A model generated the notes under the pieces. That model did not search any database. It was not told the DNA's origin and worked only from the letters and a program-made list of their open reading frames with translations. From contig CP124755.1 of the NCBI GenBank assembly GCA_029972135.1, positions 1,116,001-1,180,000 on the forward strand: a stretch of DNA of 64,000 nucleotides. The letters run 5' to 3'. Shown here piece after piece: positions 1 to 9,400 of this stretch. Both the position numbers and the translations under genes were made by a program. Each line of letters starts with the position of its first letter. Position 1 is the first letter of the stretch. The DNA is from Candidatus Thiocaldithrix dubininis. GTDB taxonomy: Bacteria > Pseudomonadota > Gammaproteobacteria > Thiotrichales > Thiotrichaceae.

Positions 1-409
1 ATAAGCCACTAATCCAACGATCAAACGAGCTGTGAGCTTGTTTTTCGTTAATGACGAATGGCAGTAAGGATTTAGGTTGGAATAAGCGAATTTCTTCTGT
101 ACCCGTTACCACGGGCGTACCACAAAAGGGGCAATGCCCCGCATTACGGTTGGTACTGAGTTCAAAAATTGCTGCACAATTCGGGCATTTAATGACTTGC
201 TCATTATCCAACGGGCGCAGTTTAGCTTGTTGCATGGCACGCAATGCTTGCGTAAAGCTATATTCTTGAATAGTAACCGCTTTCGGTTTGATTAAATTGG
301 TGTGCCCGCAATAGCTACACACCAAGGTTTCCGTACCCGGCTTATATTCCAAGTCTGCGCCGCATTGTTCACAGGGAAAATGCTGCTGTTTTGTTGTGGT
401 TTCCGCCAT
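1..409 (-). CDS. Zinc-ribbon protein, partial (C-terminus beyond window start)
   Basis: The minus-strand reading frame starts at an ATG (407-409) and stays open to the window edge, so only about 136 N-terminal residues are visible. It has two CxxC...CxxC zinc-ribbon units: CEQCG with CSYCG near residues 14-40, and CPNC with CPFCG near residues 70-95. This matches the TFIIB-like or primosomal-N'-like zinc-ribbon proteins found beside SPFH/virion-core proteins. It lies 47 bp downstream of the SPFH gene on the same strand and is probably the last gene of that cluster. Function is unknown; a structural or adaptor role is inference. Confidence 0.7.
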   Translation of the reverse strand, partial: MAETTTKQQHFPCEQCGADLEYKPGTETLVCSYCGHTNLIKPKAVTIQEYSFTQALRAMQQAKLRPLDNEQVIKCPNCAAIFELSTNRNAGHCPFCGTPVVTGTEEIRLFQPKSLLPFVINEKQAHSSFDRWISGL

Positions 410-456
410 TTAACCTATGTAACTCTGCTGACCTTAAAACGAAGACAAACGCTTAT

Positions 457-1533
457 TTATACCGGGGGGAGTGGGGGCGGTGTTTGCCCTGCAAATAAGC
501 TATTTAAGCTCGTTTCGCTGGCTTTTTGCCAATTAGCCATGCCCGGTTGCCAAACTAAGGTATCGGGTTTTAATTGTCCGCTGCGTGCCATTTGCTGCAA
601 TTGCGGCATACTATGCGGTCCGCTAGATTGCTGAGCTAATGCGACATGCCAATTGCTATCCGGTAACGGCGGTGGGGCAGCGGCAGGTGTGGTGGGGCGA
701 TTAAAGGCATCCGCCATTTTATTTGCCATTGCTAAGCCTAAGCCCATATCCATTGCGGCATTGCCATTACCATTGCCCATATTTTCAGCGGCTTGGTATT
801 GCAGATAATTGTCTAAATTACCCAACACACCCATGCTAGAACGTTTATCGAGGGCTTTTTCAACTTCTTCTGGTAGCGAAATATTTTCAACCAGAATGCT
901 GGTCAGTTTTAGACCATAAGATTGGAATTCAGGGGCGATTTTCTGGGTAACAAATTGACCTAGTTGATCATAGTTACCCGCTAAATCCAGCACCGGAATA
1001 TTGGCAGCACCCACAATATTACTAAAGCGCGAGACAATGATATTACGTAATTGATCGCTGATTTCTTCGACACTGAATTGCCCATCTGTGCCGAGAATTT
1101 CTTGCATGAATTTACGGGGATCATCAATGCGCATGGCATAAGTACCAAACGCACGTAAGCGCACGGGACCAAATTCAGCATCACGCAACATAACCGGATT
1201 ACGCGTGCCCCATTTTAGGTTGGTAAATTGACGCATATTGAAGAAATACACTTCCGCCTTAAATGGGCTTTGGAAGCCATGATCCCAATGTTGCAAGGTC
1301 GACAATAACGGTAAGTTTTTAGTCTCCAGCACATACATGCCCGGTCCTAGTACATCCGCTACTTGCCCTTCGTTGACAAAGATAGCGACTTGCGTTTCGC
1401 GCACGGTTAACTTTGCACCGTATTTAATTTCATTACCGTGACGATCAAAGCGGTAAACCATTGTATCGCTGGTGTTATCGGTCCACTCGATAACATCAAC
1501 AAATTCACCCATTAATTTATCCCAAAGTCCCAT
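457..1533 (-). CDS. SPFH domain protein with C-terminal GYF_2-like domain
   Basis: 358 residues. The N-terminal two thirds (about 1-245) look like the SPFH/virion-core-protein (YdjI-like) family, which assemble as membrane-associated scaffolds. A Gly/Asn/Met-rich linker and a proline-rich stretch (about 250-292) lead to a GYF_2-like module near 294-340, with the pattern W-x-V-A, GP, and VWQPGM-x-NW. The tail is PPPLPPV, itself a possible ligand for a GYF or SH3-type domain. A clear ribosome site (AGGAG, 7-nt spacing) lies just beyond the telA-like stop, and the genes are 2 bp apart. Co-occurrence with TelA, XpaC and zinc-ribbon proteins suggests an envelope stress complex; this is inference. 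Confidence 0.8.
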   Translation of the reverse strand: MGLWDKLMGEFVDVIEWTDNTSDTMVYRFDRHGNEIKYGAKLTVRETQVAIFVNEGQVADVLGPGMYVLETKNLPLLSTLQHWDHGFQSPFKAEVYFFNMRQFTNLKWGTRNPVMLRDAEFGPVRLRAFGTYAMRIDDPRKFMQEILGTDGQFSVEEISDQLRNIIVSRFSNIVGAANIPVLDLAGNYDQLGQFVTQKIAPEFQSYGLKLTSILVENISLPEEVEKALDKRSSMGVLGNLDNYLQYQAAENMGNGNGNAAMDMGLGLAMANKMADAFNRPTTPAAAPPPLPDSNWHVALAQQSSGPHSMPQLQQMARSGQLKPDTLVWQPGMANWQKASETSLNSLFAGQTPPPLPPV

Positions 1534-1535
1534 TG

Positions 1536-2711
1536 TTATACTCCTGAGCGTGTCGCTGGATTATTTTCGCGTGCTTTTGCGGAAATTAAGGTTTGACGTA
1601 ATTCGCTTTCCATGACTTTCAATTCGGCTTCAGCTTTGGCGCGCATGGCTTTGCCTTCGTCAGCAATGCGTAAGGAATCGTTAATGGTTTCAATCAGCGC
1701 CACATTCGCCTTTTTCACCGATTCAATATCAAACACGCCGCGTTCCATTTGTTTACGCACTTCGGCATTGCCCATACGTAAGGTTTCGGCGTTTTTTTCT
1801 AATAAATCATTGGTTAAGTCATTCGCTTCTTTTACCACTTTTGCTGCGTCACTCATGCGTAAAATGGTAACCGCCTGCGCCAATTGGTTTTTCCATAATG
1901 GCACAGTGTTGATTAAAGTAGAGTTAATTTTATTAATTAAGGTTTTATCGTTTTCTTGCACTAAACGAATGCTAGGCAAACTTTGCATGGCGACTTGGCG
2001 GGTTAAGCGTAAATCATGCACACGACGTTCTAAATCATCGCGGGCGCTGCGTAAATCCCGCAAACTTTGCGCTAATACCATATCTTCAGGCGCAGCCGCG
2101 ACTTTCGCCTCCAGTGCGGGAACATCTTGGCTATCTAAACGGCGTAACTTTTCTTCGCCTGCGGCAATATAGCTTTCTAAGCGATGGAAAAAATCCAAAT
2201 TGGCTTCGTATAATTTGTCTAAGGTGACAACATCGGTCAGTAATTGGGTTTTATGCGCTTCCATTTCATCGGTAATGGATTCGATTTGTTTGCGCACATC
2301 CTCATACTGACTAATAAATTCTTGAATCGGTTTAGCTTTACCAATTAACTTTTCCCACCAACTGGGTTCGTGCGCTGGATTCAATTCATCAATATTGAAG
2401 CCTTTAATCGCCGTAATCATATGCGTTAGTGATTTACCAGCCGCGCCTAAATCTTTATTCTTTACCCCATTCAACATTTTTTCGGAAATAGTGGTCATTT
2501 GTTCTTGGGTTTTAGTGCCAAAAAACATAATGCTGCTGCGGTCATCCATATCAATTTCCGCAATCAACTGTTCCAATTCTTGTTTTTTAGGATCAGGCGC
2601 GGCGGTATAGGCAACCAATTCAGTGGTAACTTCAGGTAAAGGCGCTAGTTCTGTGCCGGGTACAATGGCGGGGGTAGTTTGGGTAATCGTGCTAACTTGT
2701 GGCTCATTCAT
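1536..2711 (-). CDS. Toxic anion resistance protein, TelA/KlaA family
   Basis: 391 residues, close to the family norm, largely helical with many charged heptads. The segment around residues 115-185 (PSWWEKLIGKAKPIQEFISQ, then LDKLYEANLDFF) is the typical TelA signature. An AGGAG ribosome site sits 8 nt before the ATG. Family members are tied to tellurite or other toxic-anion tolerance and to Ter-type stress networks, but the biochemical activity is not known. It lies between the XpaC-like and SPFH genes with gaps of 24 and 2 bp, so the three are very probably co-transcribed. Tellurite resistance itself should not be assumed from the name. Confidence 0.88.
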   Translation of the reverse strand: MNEPQVSTITQTTPAIVPGTELAPLPEVTTELVAYTAAPDPKKQELEQLIAEIDMDDRSSIMFFGTKTQEQMTTISEKMLNGVKNKDLGAAGKSLTHMITAIKGFNIDELNPAHEPSWWEKLIGKAKPIQEFISQYEDVRKQIESITDEMEAHKTQLLTDVVTLDKLYEANLDFFHRLESYIAAGEEKLRRLDSQDVPALEAKVAAAPEDMVLAQSLRDLRSARDDLERRVHDLRLTRQVAMQSLPSIRLVQENDKTLINKINSTLINTVPLWKNQLAQAVTILRMSDAAKVVKEANDLTNDLLEKNAETLRMGNAEVRKQMERGVFDIESVKKANVALIETINDSLRIADEGKAMRAKAEAELKVMESELRQTLISAKARENNPATRSGV

Positions 2712-2735
2712 GCCGTTTACTCCTGATGGTAATTA

Positions 2736-3587
2736 TTACAGAACGCCTTCGCGCTTTAATTGGGTTTCTAATACTTCAATCTGGACATCCAAATCGAACT
2801 GCTTATCTTCTAATAATTTGACTTGTTGTTCATTAAATGTTTGCTCAATCGAGTCTAATACCCGACTAAAATTCGTTTCCAGTGCGGCGGGTGGCAAATC
2901 TTTATGGGTGCGTGCATAACCTTCAGTGACTTTTTGCGTGCCATCTAGGTACACTTTTAAAAATTTACGCGCGCGCGCTAAACGGGTTGGATCTTCTTCG
3001 ATGCTGGTCAACACTTCCCGCGCTTTTTGGGTAATGCGTTGCAAGCGCATACTGAAATCGGGATTGTTAATATGCCGCCGAGCGCTGTCAATCGCCTCAA
3101 TTTTAATATTGGCCGCCTCTAAAGCTTCTAACACCTCTTCTACGGTAACACCAATGGAAATATTTCCCGCTTTAGTTTTGCGAGGGTCTAAACCGTAATA
3201 CAAGGCAAAGCCTAAAAAGGCAGCCGCACCTAATAAACCCGCTTCGACTAAGCCCGACATACTAAAGCCTGATGTCCACCAATCCAAACCTGTGGTAATG
3301 ATTGCTAAGAAAATAGCGGCAATGGTTTTATACGGGGTAGAAGGCGGGCGGGCAATTTTGCGTTTATTATATTCCGCTTCTAATTTAAAGCCGTGGCGGG
3401 CAATCGACGCGGTTACCATGTAGCCAAAAAATGCCCCGCCGGTGATTAAGGTATTGATGACATTGCCGCTTAAGAGCGAACTTAAGGCTGCAACAAGCGT
3501 AGGCATTGGTAGCACATACAGCAATAAGCCTTTTAAACCGACTCCACTGGGTGCAGTGCTAGGTTCATAACGTTTAGCATTAGACAT
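2736..3587 (-). CDS. XpaC-like (5-bromo-4-chloroindolyl phosphate hydrolysis family) membrane protein
   Basis: 283 residues. Four hydrophobic segments occupy the N-terminal half (about 20-45, 46-65, 88-108 and 112-132). A soluble helical domain follows (about 150-283) and ends in a predicted coiled coil. The pattern, and the pairing with a TelA-like gene downstream, match the XpaC family. The family name comes from a Bacillus phenotype and does not establish an enzyme activity. Its ATG is 11 bp after the stop of a 34-codon membrane-peptide ORF. Likely role (inference): membrane anchor for the TelA/SPFH partners. Confidence 0.8.
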   Translation of the reverse strand: MSNAKRYEPSTAPSGVGLKGLLLYVLPMPTLVAALSSLLSGNVINTLITGGAFFGYMVTASIARHGFKLEAEYNKRKIARPPSTPYKTIAAIFLAIITTGLDWWTSGFSMSGLVEAGLLGAAAFLGFALYYGLDPRKTKAGNISIGVTVEEVLEALEAANIKIEAIDSARRHINNPDFSMRLQRITQKAREVLTSIEEDPTRLARARKFLKVYLDGTQKVTEGYARTHKDLPPAALETNFSRVLDSIEQTFNEQQVKLLEDKQFDLDVQIEVLETQLKREGVL

Positions 3588-3598
3588 GGCAGTATCTT

Positions 3599-3703
3599 TT
3601 AAAAAGGTGAAGGAATGAGATAAATAACCGAATGTAGGCTGACACCGCCCACGACTAGGACTAATAAGATAAAGCCTATAGTTTTGCTTAATGCTTTGGG
3701 CAT
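3599..3703 (-). CDS. Small single-pass membrane peptide (34 aa), head of the XpaC-TelA-SPFH cluster
   Basis: An ATG at 3703 opens 34 codons to a TAA at 3599. The product has a short basic N-terminus (MPKALSKT) and then about 20 hydrophobic residues, typical of one membrane helix. AGGG lies 7-8 nt before the ATG, and the stop is 11 bp from the XpaC-like start, which fits an operon. I do not recognise a family. The hydrophobic composition, ribosome site and position support a real gene, but a 34-codon ORF can arise by chance. Confidence 0.5.
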   Translation of the reverse strand: MPKALSKTIGFILLVLVVGGVSLHSVIYLIPSPF

Positions 3704-4252
3704 ATCCAATCCCTAATTGAAATCATAAAAAGTGGTTCTTTGTATATAGGGAGATATCTTATGCTATTCAAGTAATAAGTGTAGAAAAAGATTTTATTTA
3801 TGACCAAATTCAGTATAATGACACAAAAAAAAGCGGGCCAAATAGCCCGCCGCTTTGTGAAGGTGACTCAAGAACGCCGGAATTTGCAATCCGGTTGAAT
3901 AAAATTAGTTTATAGCTAACTTTACTCTAGTAGATGATCAGTCTAATTTTCTAGCTCCCAGTGCCAGAGGAAATTAACCTGACTTTTCTACCTCGATAAC
4001 CAACCCACTTACCAGCTCCCCAATGAATGGCCGGTTAGGTGGGCGTATCGAGAGAACTCCAGCGTGCCATCATTCCGAATCTCTTATGCCATTGAGTGTC
4101 AGAACGGCGGAACAGCTTATTTTTTTATTTCAGATACCTCTGACGACGAAATCGTTACCACAAACCCCAAGTTCACGACTTCTTGCTGAAGTTGAGCCCA
4201 TCTTAAGGGTAAGGCGCTGAATCAAACCTGAATAATCAGAGCAAATTTTAAG
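3704..4252. other. Non-coding or decayed stretch of about 550 bp
   Basis: No convincing intact gene. A strong minus-strand terminator occupies 3825-3850. On the plus strand, 3983-4189 is an open frame without a plausible start whose translation looks protein-like (for example WPVRWAYRENSSVPSFRISY). A second short open stretch in another frame just upstream (LPVPEEINLTFLPR) could join it by one frameshift, so a decayed gene is possible. Alternatively the minus strand could carry an RNA of a few hundred nucleotides ending at the terminator. I could not match it to 6S, tmRNA, RNase P or SRP RNA. Confidence 0.4.
3825..3850 (-). terminator. Rho-independent terminator, minus strand
   Basis: Read on the minus strand: GCGGGC, loop TATTTG, GCCCGC, then eight T. 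Six G:C-rich pairs and the U-tract make this a textbook terminator. The nearest minus-strand gene upstream ends about 400 bp away (M23 peptidase, 4253), so it ends either that transcript or an unannotated RNA. Confidence 0.85.
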
Positions 4253-5047
4253 CTAAATAAATAAGGCAGGGTCGACTGCTGCGCCATTTAAGTACACAGA
4301 CCAGTGTAAATGTGGTCCCGTAGCGCGTCCGGTTTGTCCTACTTTACCCAGTACATCGCCTTGTTGTATCAGATCACCGGGCTTTACATTAACCTCACTT
4401 AAATGAGCGTACATACTAATCACACCTGAGCCGTGATCCACATATACTACATTGCCACTAAAGAAATAATCGCCAGTATTCAAAACTTTACCATTGGCTG
4501 TAGCTTTAATCGGTGTACCGCTAGCCGCCGCAATATCCATACCGCTGTGAGGGTTGCGGGCTTGATTATTAAAAATCCGCCGCATACCAAATCGTCCGCC
4601 ATAACCGGGTACAGGCTGAATAAAATTTAAGTCAGGGGCAACTTGTGCGGAATAATGTATGCGAAATTGTTTTTGCAAGGCTTGCTCTTGCACAATACGA
4701 GCGGTGGAATCTTCATCAGGATTGACTTTATTGTTATCGCGAATGGTTAAACGTTGGGTGCGATATTGTTTATTATTGATTGTAAAGGGAATAGATGCCG
4801 CATTACGCACTTGCAGTGTATCCGTGCCAGCCTTTGCGCTTAGGGGAATGCCTACTACTGCCAGCCATTGTTCACCTTGCGCAGCGACAGTGACCCGTGC
4901 ACCATGATAAGTTGCTACAGGGGCTGGGCTTGCAGTAGAACCTAATGGCAGAATAGCGACCCCACCGGGCACAGGGTTAGCCTGTGGAAAAGCATAGAGG
5001 GTGGGCGTTAATACACAGCCGAGCACGGCTATTAACCAGCGTTGCAT
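4253..5047 (-). CDS. M23 family metallopeptidase, secreted
   Basis: 264 residues from the chosen start. A longer frame opens at 5125, but the ATG at 5047 has GAGG 9 nt upstream and begins a good signal peptide (MQRWLIAVLGCVLTPTLYA). The C-terminal half carries the LytM/M23 zinc site: HSGMDIAA (H and D ligands) and GPHLHW (HxH). The family cleaves peptidoglycan cross-bridges or stem peptides in the periplasm; the conserved histidines suggest an active enzyme. The N-terminal region is an all-beta prodomain-like segment. It is divergent from the aminotransferase at 5080 with only 32 bp between starts. Confidence 0.88.
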   Translation of the reverse strand: MQRWLIAVLGCVLTPTLYAFPQANPVPGGVAILPLGSTASPAPVATYHGARVTVAAQGEQWLAVVGIPLSAKAGTDTLQVRNAASIPFTINNKQYRTQRLTIRDNNKVNPDEDSTARIVQEQALQKQFRIHYSAQVAPDLNFIQPVPGYGGRFGMRRIFNNQARNPHSGMDIAAASGTPIKATANGKVLNTGDYFFSGNVVYVDHGSGVISMYAHLSEVNVKPGDLIQQGDVLGKVGQTGRATGPHLHWSVYLNGAAVDPALFI

Positions 5048-5079
5048 TTTTATAAGCCTCATAGGGTTAGGAAACTGGA

Positions 5080-6261
5080 ATGAATCAGCATAGCACAGGT
5101 ATAGCTGCGTTACGGATGAACGCAATACAACCCTTTCATGTGATGGCCATTTTGGCAGAAGCTAAGCGTTTAGAAGGTTTAGGACATAGTATTATTCATA
5201 TGGAAGTTGGTGAACCAGATTTTCCAACACCATCCCCCATTATTGCGGCAGGTATTCAAGCCTTACAACAAGGACTGACTAAATACACCGCAGCGCAAGG
5301 TATTATGCCATTACGCCAAGCGATTGCCGATTTTTACGCAAATAAATTTGCCGTTAGAATTACACCTGAACGTATTTTAATTACGCCCGGTGCGTCTGCG
5401 GGTTTACAACTGGTGTTAGCTGCGTTGGTGAATGCAGGTGAGCAGGTGTTATTGACTGATCCCGGCTACCCCTGTAATCGACATTTTGTGCGTTTATTTG
5501 AAGCAGAACCTGTATCTATTCCAGTGGATGCCAGTAGCCGCTTTCAATTAACCCCCGCGCATATTCAAGCTTATTGGCAAGCCCAAACCAAAGCGGTTTT
5601 AGTGGCAAGCCCCGCCAATCCGACGGGTACAGTAGCCAGTTTGGCGGAATTAAACGCCTTATATCAAGCGGTACAAGCTAAACAGGGCGTGTTAATTGTC
5701 GATGAGATTTACCAAGGTTTAAGTTACGACCTAAACGCCGTTAGTACTTTGCAAGTAGACGCGGATAATATTTGGATTGTAAACAGTTTTTCTAAGTTCT
5801 TTGGTATGACAGGTTGGCGTTTAGGTTGGCTTGTTGTGCCGGAATACGCTATCGAACCTGCTACTCGCTTAGCGCAAAATATGTTTTTATCTGCGCCTAC
5901 GCCTGCCCAATATGCCGCTTTAGCTGCCTTTTCGCCGGACGCTTTAAATATCATGGAGCAAAATCGACAAACCTTGCAGCAACGGCGTGATTTTTTGTTA
6001 CCCGCCCTACGCGACTTAGGTTTTAAGGTAGAAGCTGACCCGCAAGGCGCGTTTTATATTTATGCTGATTGTTCAGCCTTTACCGATGATGCGTTTACGT
6101 GGTGCCAGCAAGTACTACAAGCCACTGGGGTAGCGCTTACCCCGGGTTTAGATTTTGGGGATTATCGAGCTAATCAGCAGATACGCTTTGCTTATACCGC
6201 CGCTTTACCGCAATTAGCTGAAGCAGTTGAGCGCCTAAAACAATTTTTATTGAAGTCATAA
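5080..6261 (+). CDS. PLP-dependent class I aminotransferase
   Basis: 393 residues, normal for fold type I aminotransferases. Motifs in order: GEPDFPTP (substrate entry), YTAAQGIMPLRQAI, NPTGT, DEIYQGL, and SFSKFFGMTGWRLGW with the PLP-binding lysine. AGGA lies about 8 nt before the ATG. It resembles AspC-like or uncharacterised alanine/aspartate aminotransferases; the substrate cannot be read from sequence. A second, different aminotransferase (alaC-like) occurs at 20.5 kb. Confidence 0.85.
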   Translation: MNQHSTGIAALRMNAIQPFHVMAILAEAKRLEGLGHSIIHMEVGEPDFPTPSPIIAAGIQALQQGLTKYTAAQGIMPLRQAIADFYANKFAVRITPERILITPGASAGLQLVLAALVNAGEQVLLTDPGYPCNRHFVRLFEAEPVSIPVDASSRFQLTPAHIQAYWQAQTKAVLVASPANPTGTVASLAELNALYQAVQAKQGVLIVDEIYQGLSYDLNAVSTLQVDADNIWIVNSFSKFFGMTGWRLGWLVVPEYAIEPATRLAQNMFLSAPTPAQYAALAAFSPDALNIMEQNRQTLQQRRDFLLPALRDLGFKVEADPQGAFYIYADCSAFTDDAFTWCQQVLQATGVALTPGLDFGDYRANQQIRFAYTAALPQLAEAVERLKQFLLKS

Positions 6262-6281
6262 ACTAGAATAAACCCTAAGTA

Positions 6282-6353
6282 ATTTTTTAGACGAAACGTT
6301 GAATTTTTACGATGATCGGCTATCTATTGTGTAGGGCTTAGCATTTTTTAGAC
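6282..6353 (+). repeat. 11-bp direct repeat upstream of the TIR-STAND gene
   Basis: ATTTTTTAGAC occurs at 6282-6292 and again at 6343-6353, start to start 61 bp (about six helical turns), both preceded by a TAAG or TTAG-like context. They sit in the 209-bp leader of the TIR/STAND/caspase locus and could be paired protein-binding sites. No other coding signal is seen in this leader. Confidence 0.35.
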
Positions 6354-6470
6354 AAGTACAGTCATTCATGGGCAAGGATGAGATGTTAAGCATACCTTGA
6401 GTCTGTATGGGTTTTGCCTGAAAAACTCAGAGATACAACGCACAACACGAAACAACGCCGCGAGGGTCTT

Positions 6471-9400
6471 ATGGCGGATGCGTATTTGTATCAGTACTTT
6501 ATTTCTTATAGCGCTGATGGGCGTGCTTGGGTACAAGGTATTCTATTGCCCAAATTACGCCGAGCGGGCAAAGCCTATTTTTTAGAAGAAGACTTTGCAG
6601 TCGGTGCAGCTTGGCTAGATGAAATGCAACAAGCTGTACAACAGAGCCAACGCGTACTCGTGGTATTAACGCCGCAATATTTATTAAGCAAAGAAAAGAA
6701 ATTCATTGAAATTATGGCAATGACCAAAGGTGCTGAACAAGCTACTTGGCCATTGATTCCTATTCTATTAAAGCCGGTTGGACGTAACTTATTATTGCGT
6801 AGTTTGTCTATTGTCGACCTGACTCAAGCCCGCACTCAAGAACAACAACTGCGTAAATTATTACAAGAGCAAGGGGTAGCGAGTGTTTCCGCATTAAAAA
6901 AACCGAATGCCCCTTATCCCGGAATGAGTGCTTTTAATGAAGCAGATGCGGGACGTTTTTTTGGGCGAGAACAGGAAATTCGCCAATATGTAGATTTTCT
7001 TTATGAAAACCGTTGTTTGGTCATTATTGGCGCATCAGGTTGTGGCAAATCTTCATTAGTTTATGCGGGTATAGTACCCGCCTTGCAAAATAGTCAACTT
7101 TTTGGGCAAGACGGCTGGCGAATTATTAAATTACGCCCGAATAGTCCTGCATTTCAACGCTGGAATGCGGTCGATATGCTGAGCTTGCAAGCACCTGCAC
7201 AAGCAGCACCCGAACGCCTGCTCTTAATTGTAGATCAATTTGAAGAGTTATTTAGCTTAGAACCTGATGCAAATAACACAACGGTTAATCAGCAGGTACA
7301 AAGCTTTCTGCAACAGTTGGCGCAATTATTTAAACAAGCCTCTGTTTATTTAATTATTACCATTCGAGATGATTATTTTCCTCAATTAGCCGACTGTCAA
7401 ACATGGTTGCCCTTGGACCATTATTTAAAGCGGCTGGGTGCATTAAGTCGAGCGGGTTTAGTGGCGGCAATTCGTAAACCCGCCGAGGAAAATCTGAATG
7501 TGGAGGCTCGCGTTTGGTTTGATGATGTATTAATTGAGCGTTTGGTAAATGATGCAGGCAATGACCCGGGTATTTTACCCTTTGTGCAAGAGACTTTACG
7601 CAAGTTATGGGAGTTAATGCCCGAGCGTTATATTAGTCTGGCGGAATACGAAGCCTTGGGTAATGGTGAGGTTTCAGGTTTAAAATATGCTATAGCCTTA
7701 AAAGCAGAAACTGCATTTAATCAACTGGCGAGTCATGCTCATAAAATAATTGCGCAACGTATTTTTTTAAGGCTAATTCAATTTGGTGAAGGTCAACCGG
7801 ATACGCGTCGGCAACAATCACTTAATCAATTAATAGCAGTGCAGGATGACCCTAGTATTTTTCAGAATACGCTTGCTCATTTAAGTTCTAATCAATATCG
7901 CTTATTAACCTTGAGCGGTGAACAAGCGCAACCTTCACGCGTGGATATAGTTCATGAAGCCTTAATTAAAGCATGGCCTCGTTTACAGCAATGGATTAAG
8001 AGTTATAAAGCTAATGAGCAGATTCGCCGTGATTTTTTAGCTAAAGCCACCCGTTGGCAAGCGGCAGGCAAGGGGTTAGCCCGTTTATTAGATCGCACTG
8101 AGTTAGATGAAATTCAAACATTATTAGCTAAAGACCAATTGCACTTATTTGATTTAGATGAGAACGCACAACACTATTTAAGCCTGAGTCAGCAGGAGTT
8201 AAATCCGGGTTGGAATAGTGCGGGTTTAGGATTGTTGGCAAGCGGTATTATCGCTTGGTTTAGTGCATTGGCTTATTTATTTTTAATAGCAAATCATTTC
8301 GCAGATAGTAGTATCAAATATGGTTTTTGGGTATTTTTATGCGGTCTAATAGGGATAGGTTTTTATTTTGCTTGGCACACTGAGCGCGAACGCTTTTATA
8401 AGTGGCAAGTCTTTAGTCATTTTTTGATGAAAAGTAGGAAGTATGCTAGCAGTATTATCTTACTAATTGGAACAGCCGTATTTTTATGGGCTAATTATGG
8501 TTTTGCCGAATTAGAACGGCGCAACTATTGCCAGCAGTATAGCAAAACTAGTAATGCACAAAAAAACTTAGGGCTAATAAATTCAATACAAGGTGATATT
8601 ATTACACCACTCAATGTAGTCTTAAGTGATGATAACTATAAAACAAAGCTTAAAATACATGGTGTAACTCATTCAGATGACTTTGGAAAATGTTCTGAAC
8701 AATTTGATTATGCTATTAGCGTGAAAGAAGCGGCGATTATTGGGCAGGCAACTAAGCATTATGAAGTAGAACTGGTTAATGTAAAAACTAAACAAAGTTT
8801 ATTGCAATCTGTTGTGAATGAGGCAAATGCTTGTACTGAATTGGTGCAATTAGGTGATGATTTTTTAAAAGTTTTAGGTTTAGATGTTTCACATGTTAGA
8901 ACGTTTGATTCTAACGTAAAAACGGATATTTCTTGTAACGCAGAAATCAAAAATGAGATTGGTTTTCGTTATTTCAAGCGTTATCAATTTGCTCTAGCCG
9001 TTGATGCTTATCAAGCTGCATTGCGTGATTCGCCACAATTTACCGAAGCTTCCCTCAATTTAGCGCGCGCCTATTTTGCCACCGAAAACTATGCTGCTGC
9101 TGTGCCTATGCTTCGACAGGCGTTAAGTTATGATAATAAACAGTTTAATTTATTATTTTATTTGGCAGACAGTAGTTTTTTTAGAAATGAGTTTAGGCAG
9201 GCAGAGCCTCAATATTGGCAATTAGAAAAGTATGCTGACAATGATAATCAAAAATTGCAAGTTTATAATCGTTTATTGAGTATAAGTATTAAGCGGGATG
9301 ATGAGGTTGGTATCAAACAAGTATCCGCTAAAATAGATCAATTAGGTGACATTACTGAGCCTATACTACAAGCCGAATATTTTAAGAATTTAGGTGTTAT

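Noticed and set aside
1612..2172. 186-codon plus-strand frame inside the TelA-like gene
   Set aside because: Antisense shadow with no recognisable features.
4023..4220. 65-codon plus-strand frame starting MNGRLGG
   Set aside because: No ribosome site, low-complexity product, and a different frame of the same DNA looks more protein-like; kept only as a possible decayed region.
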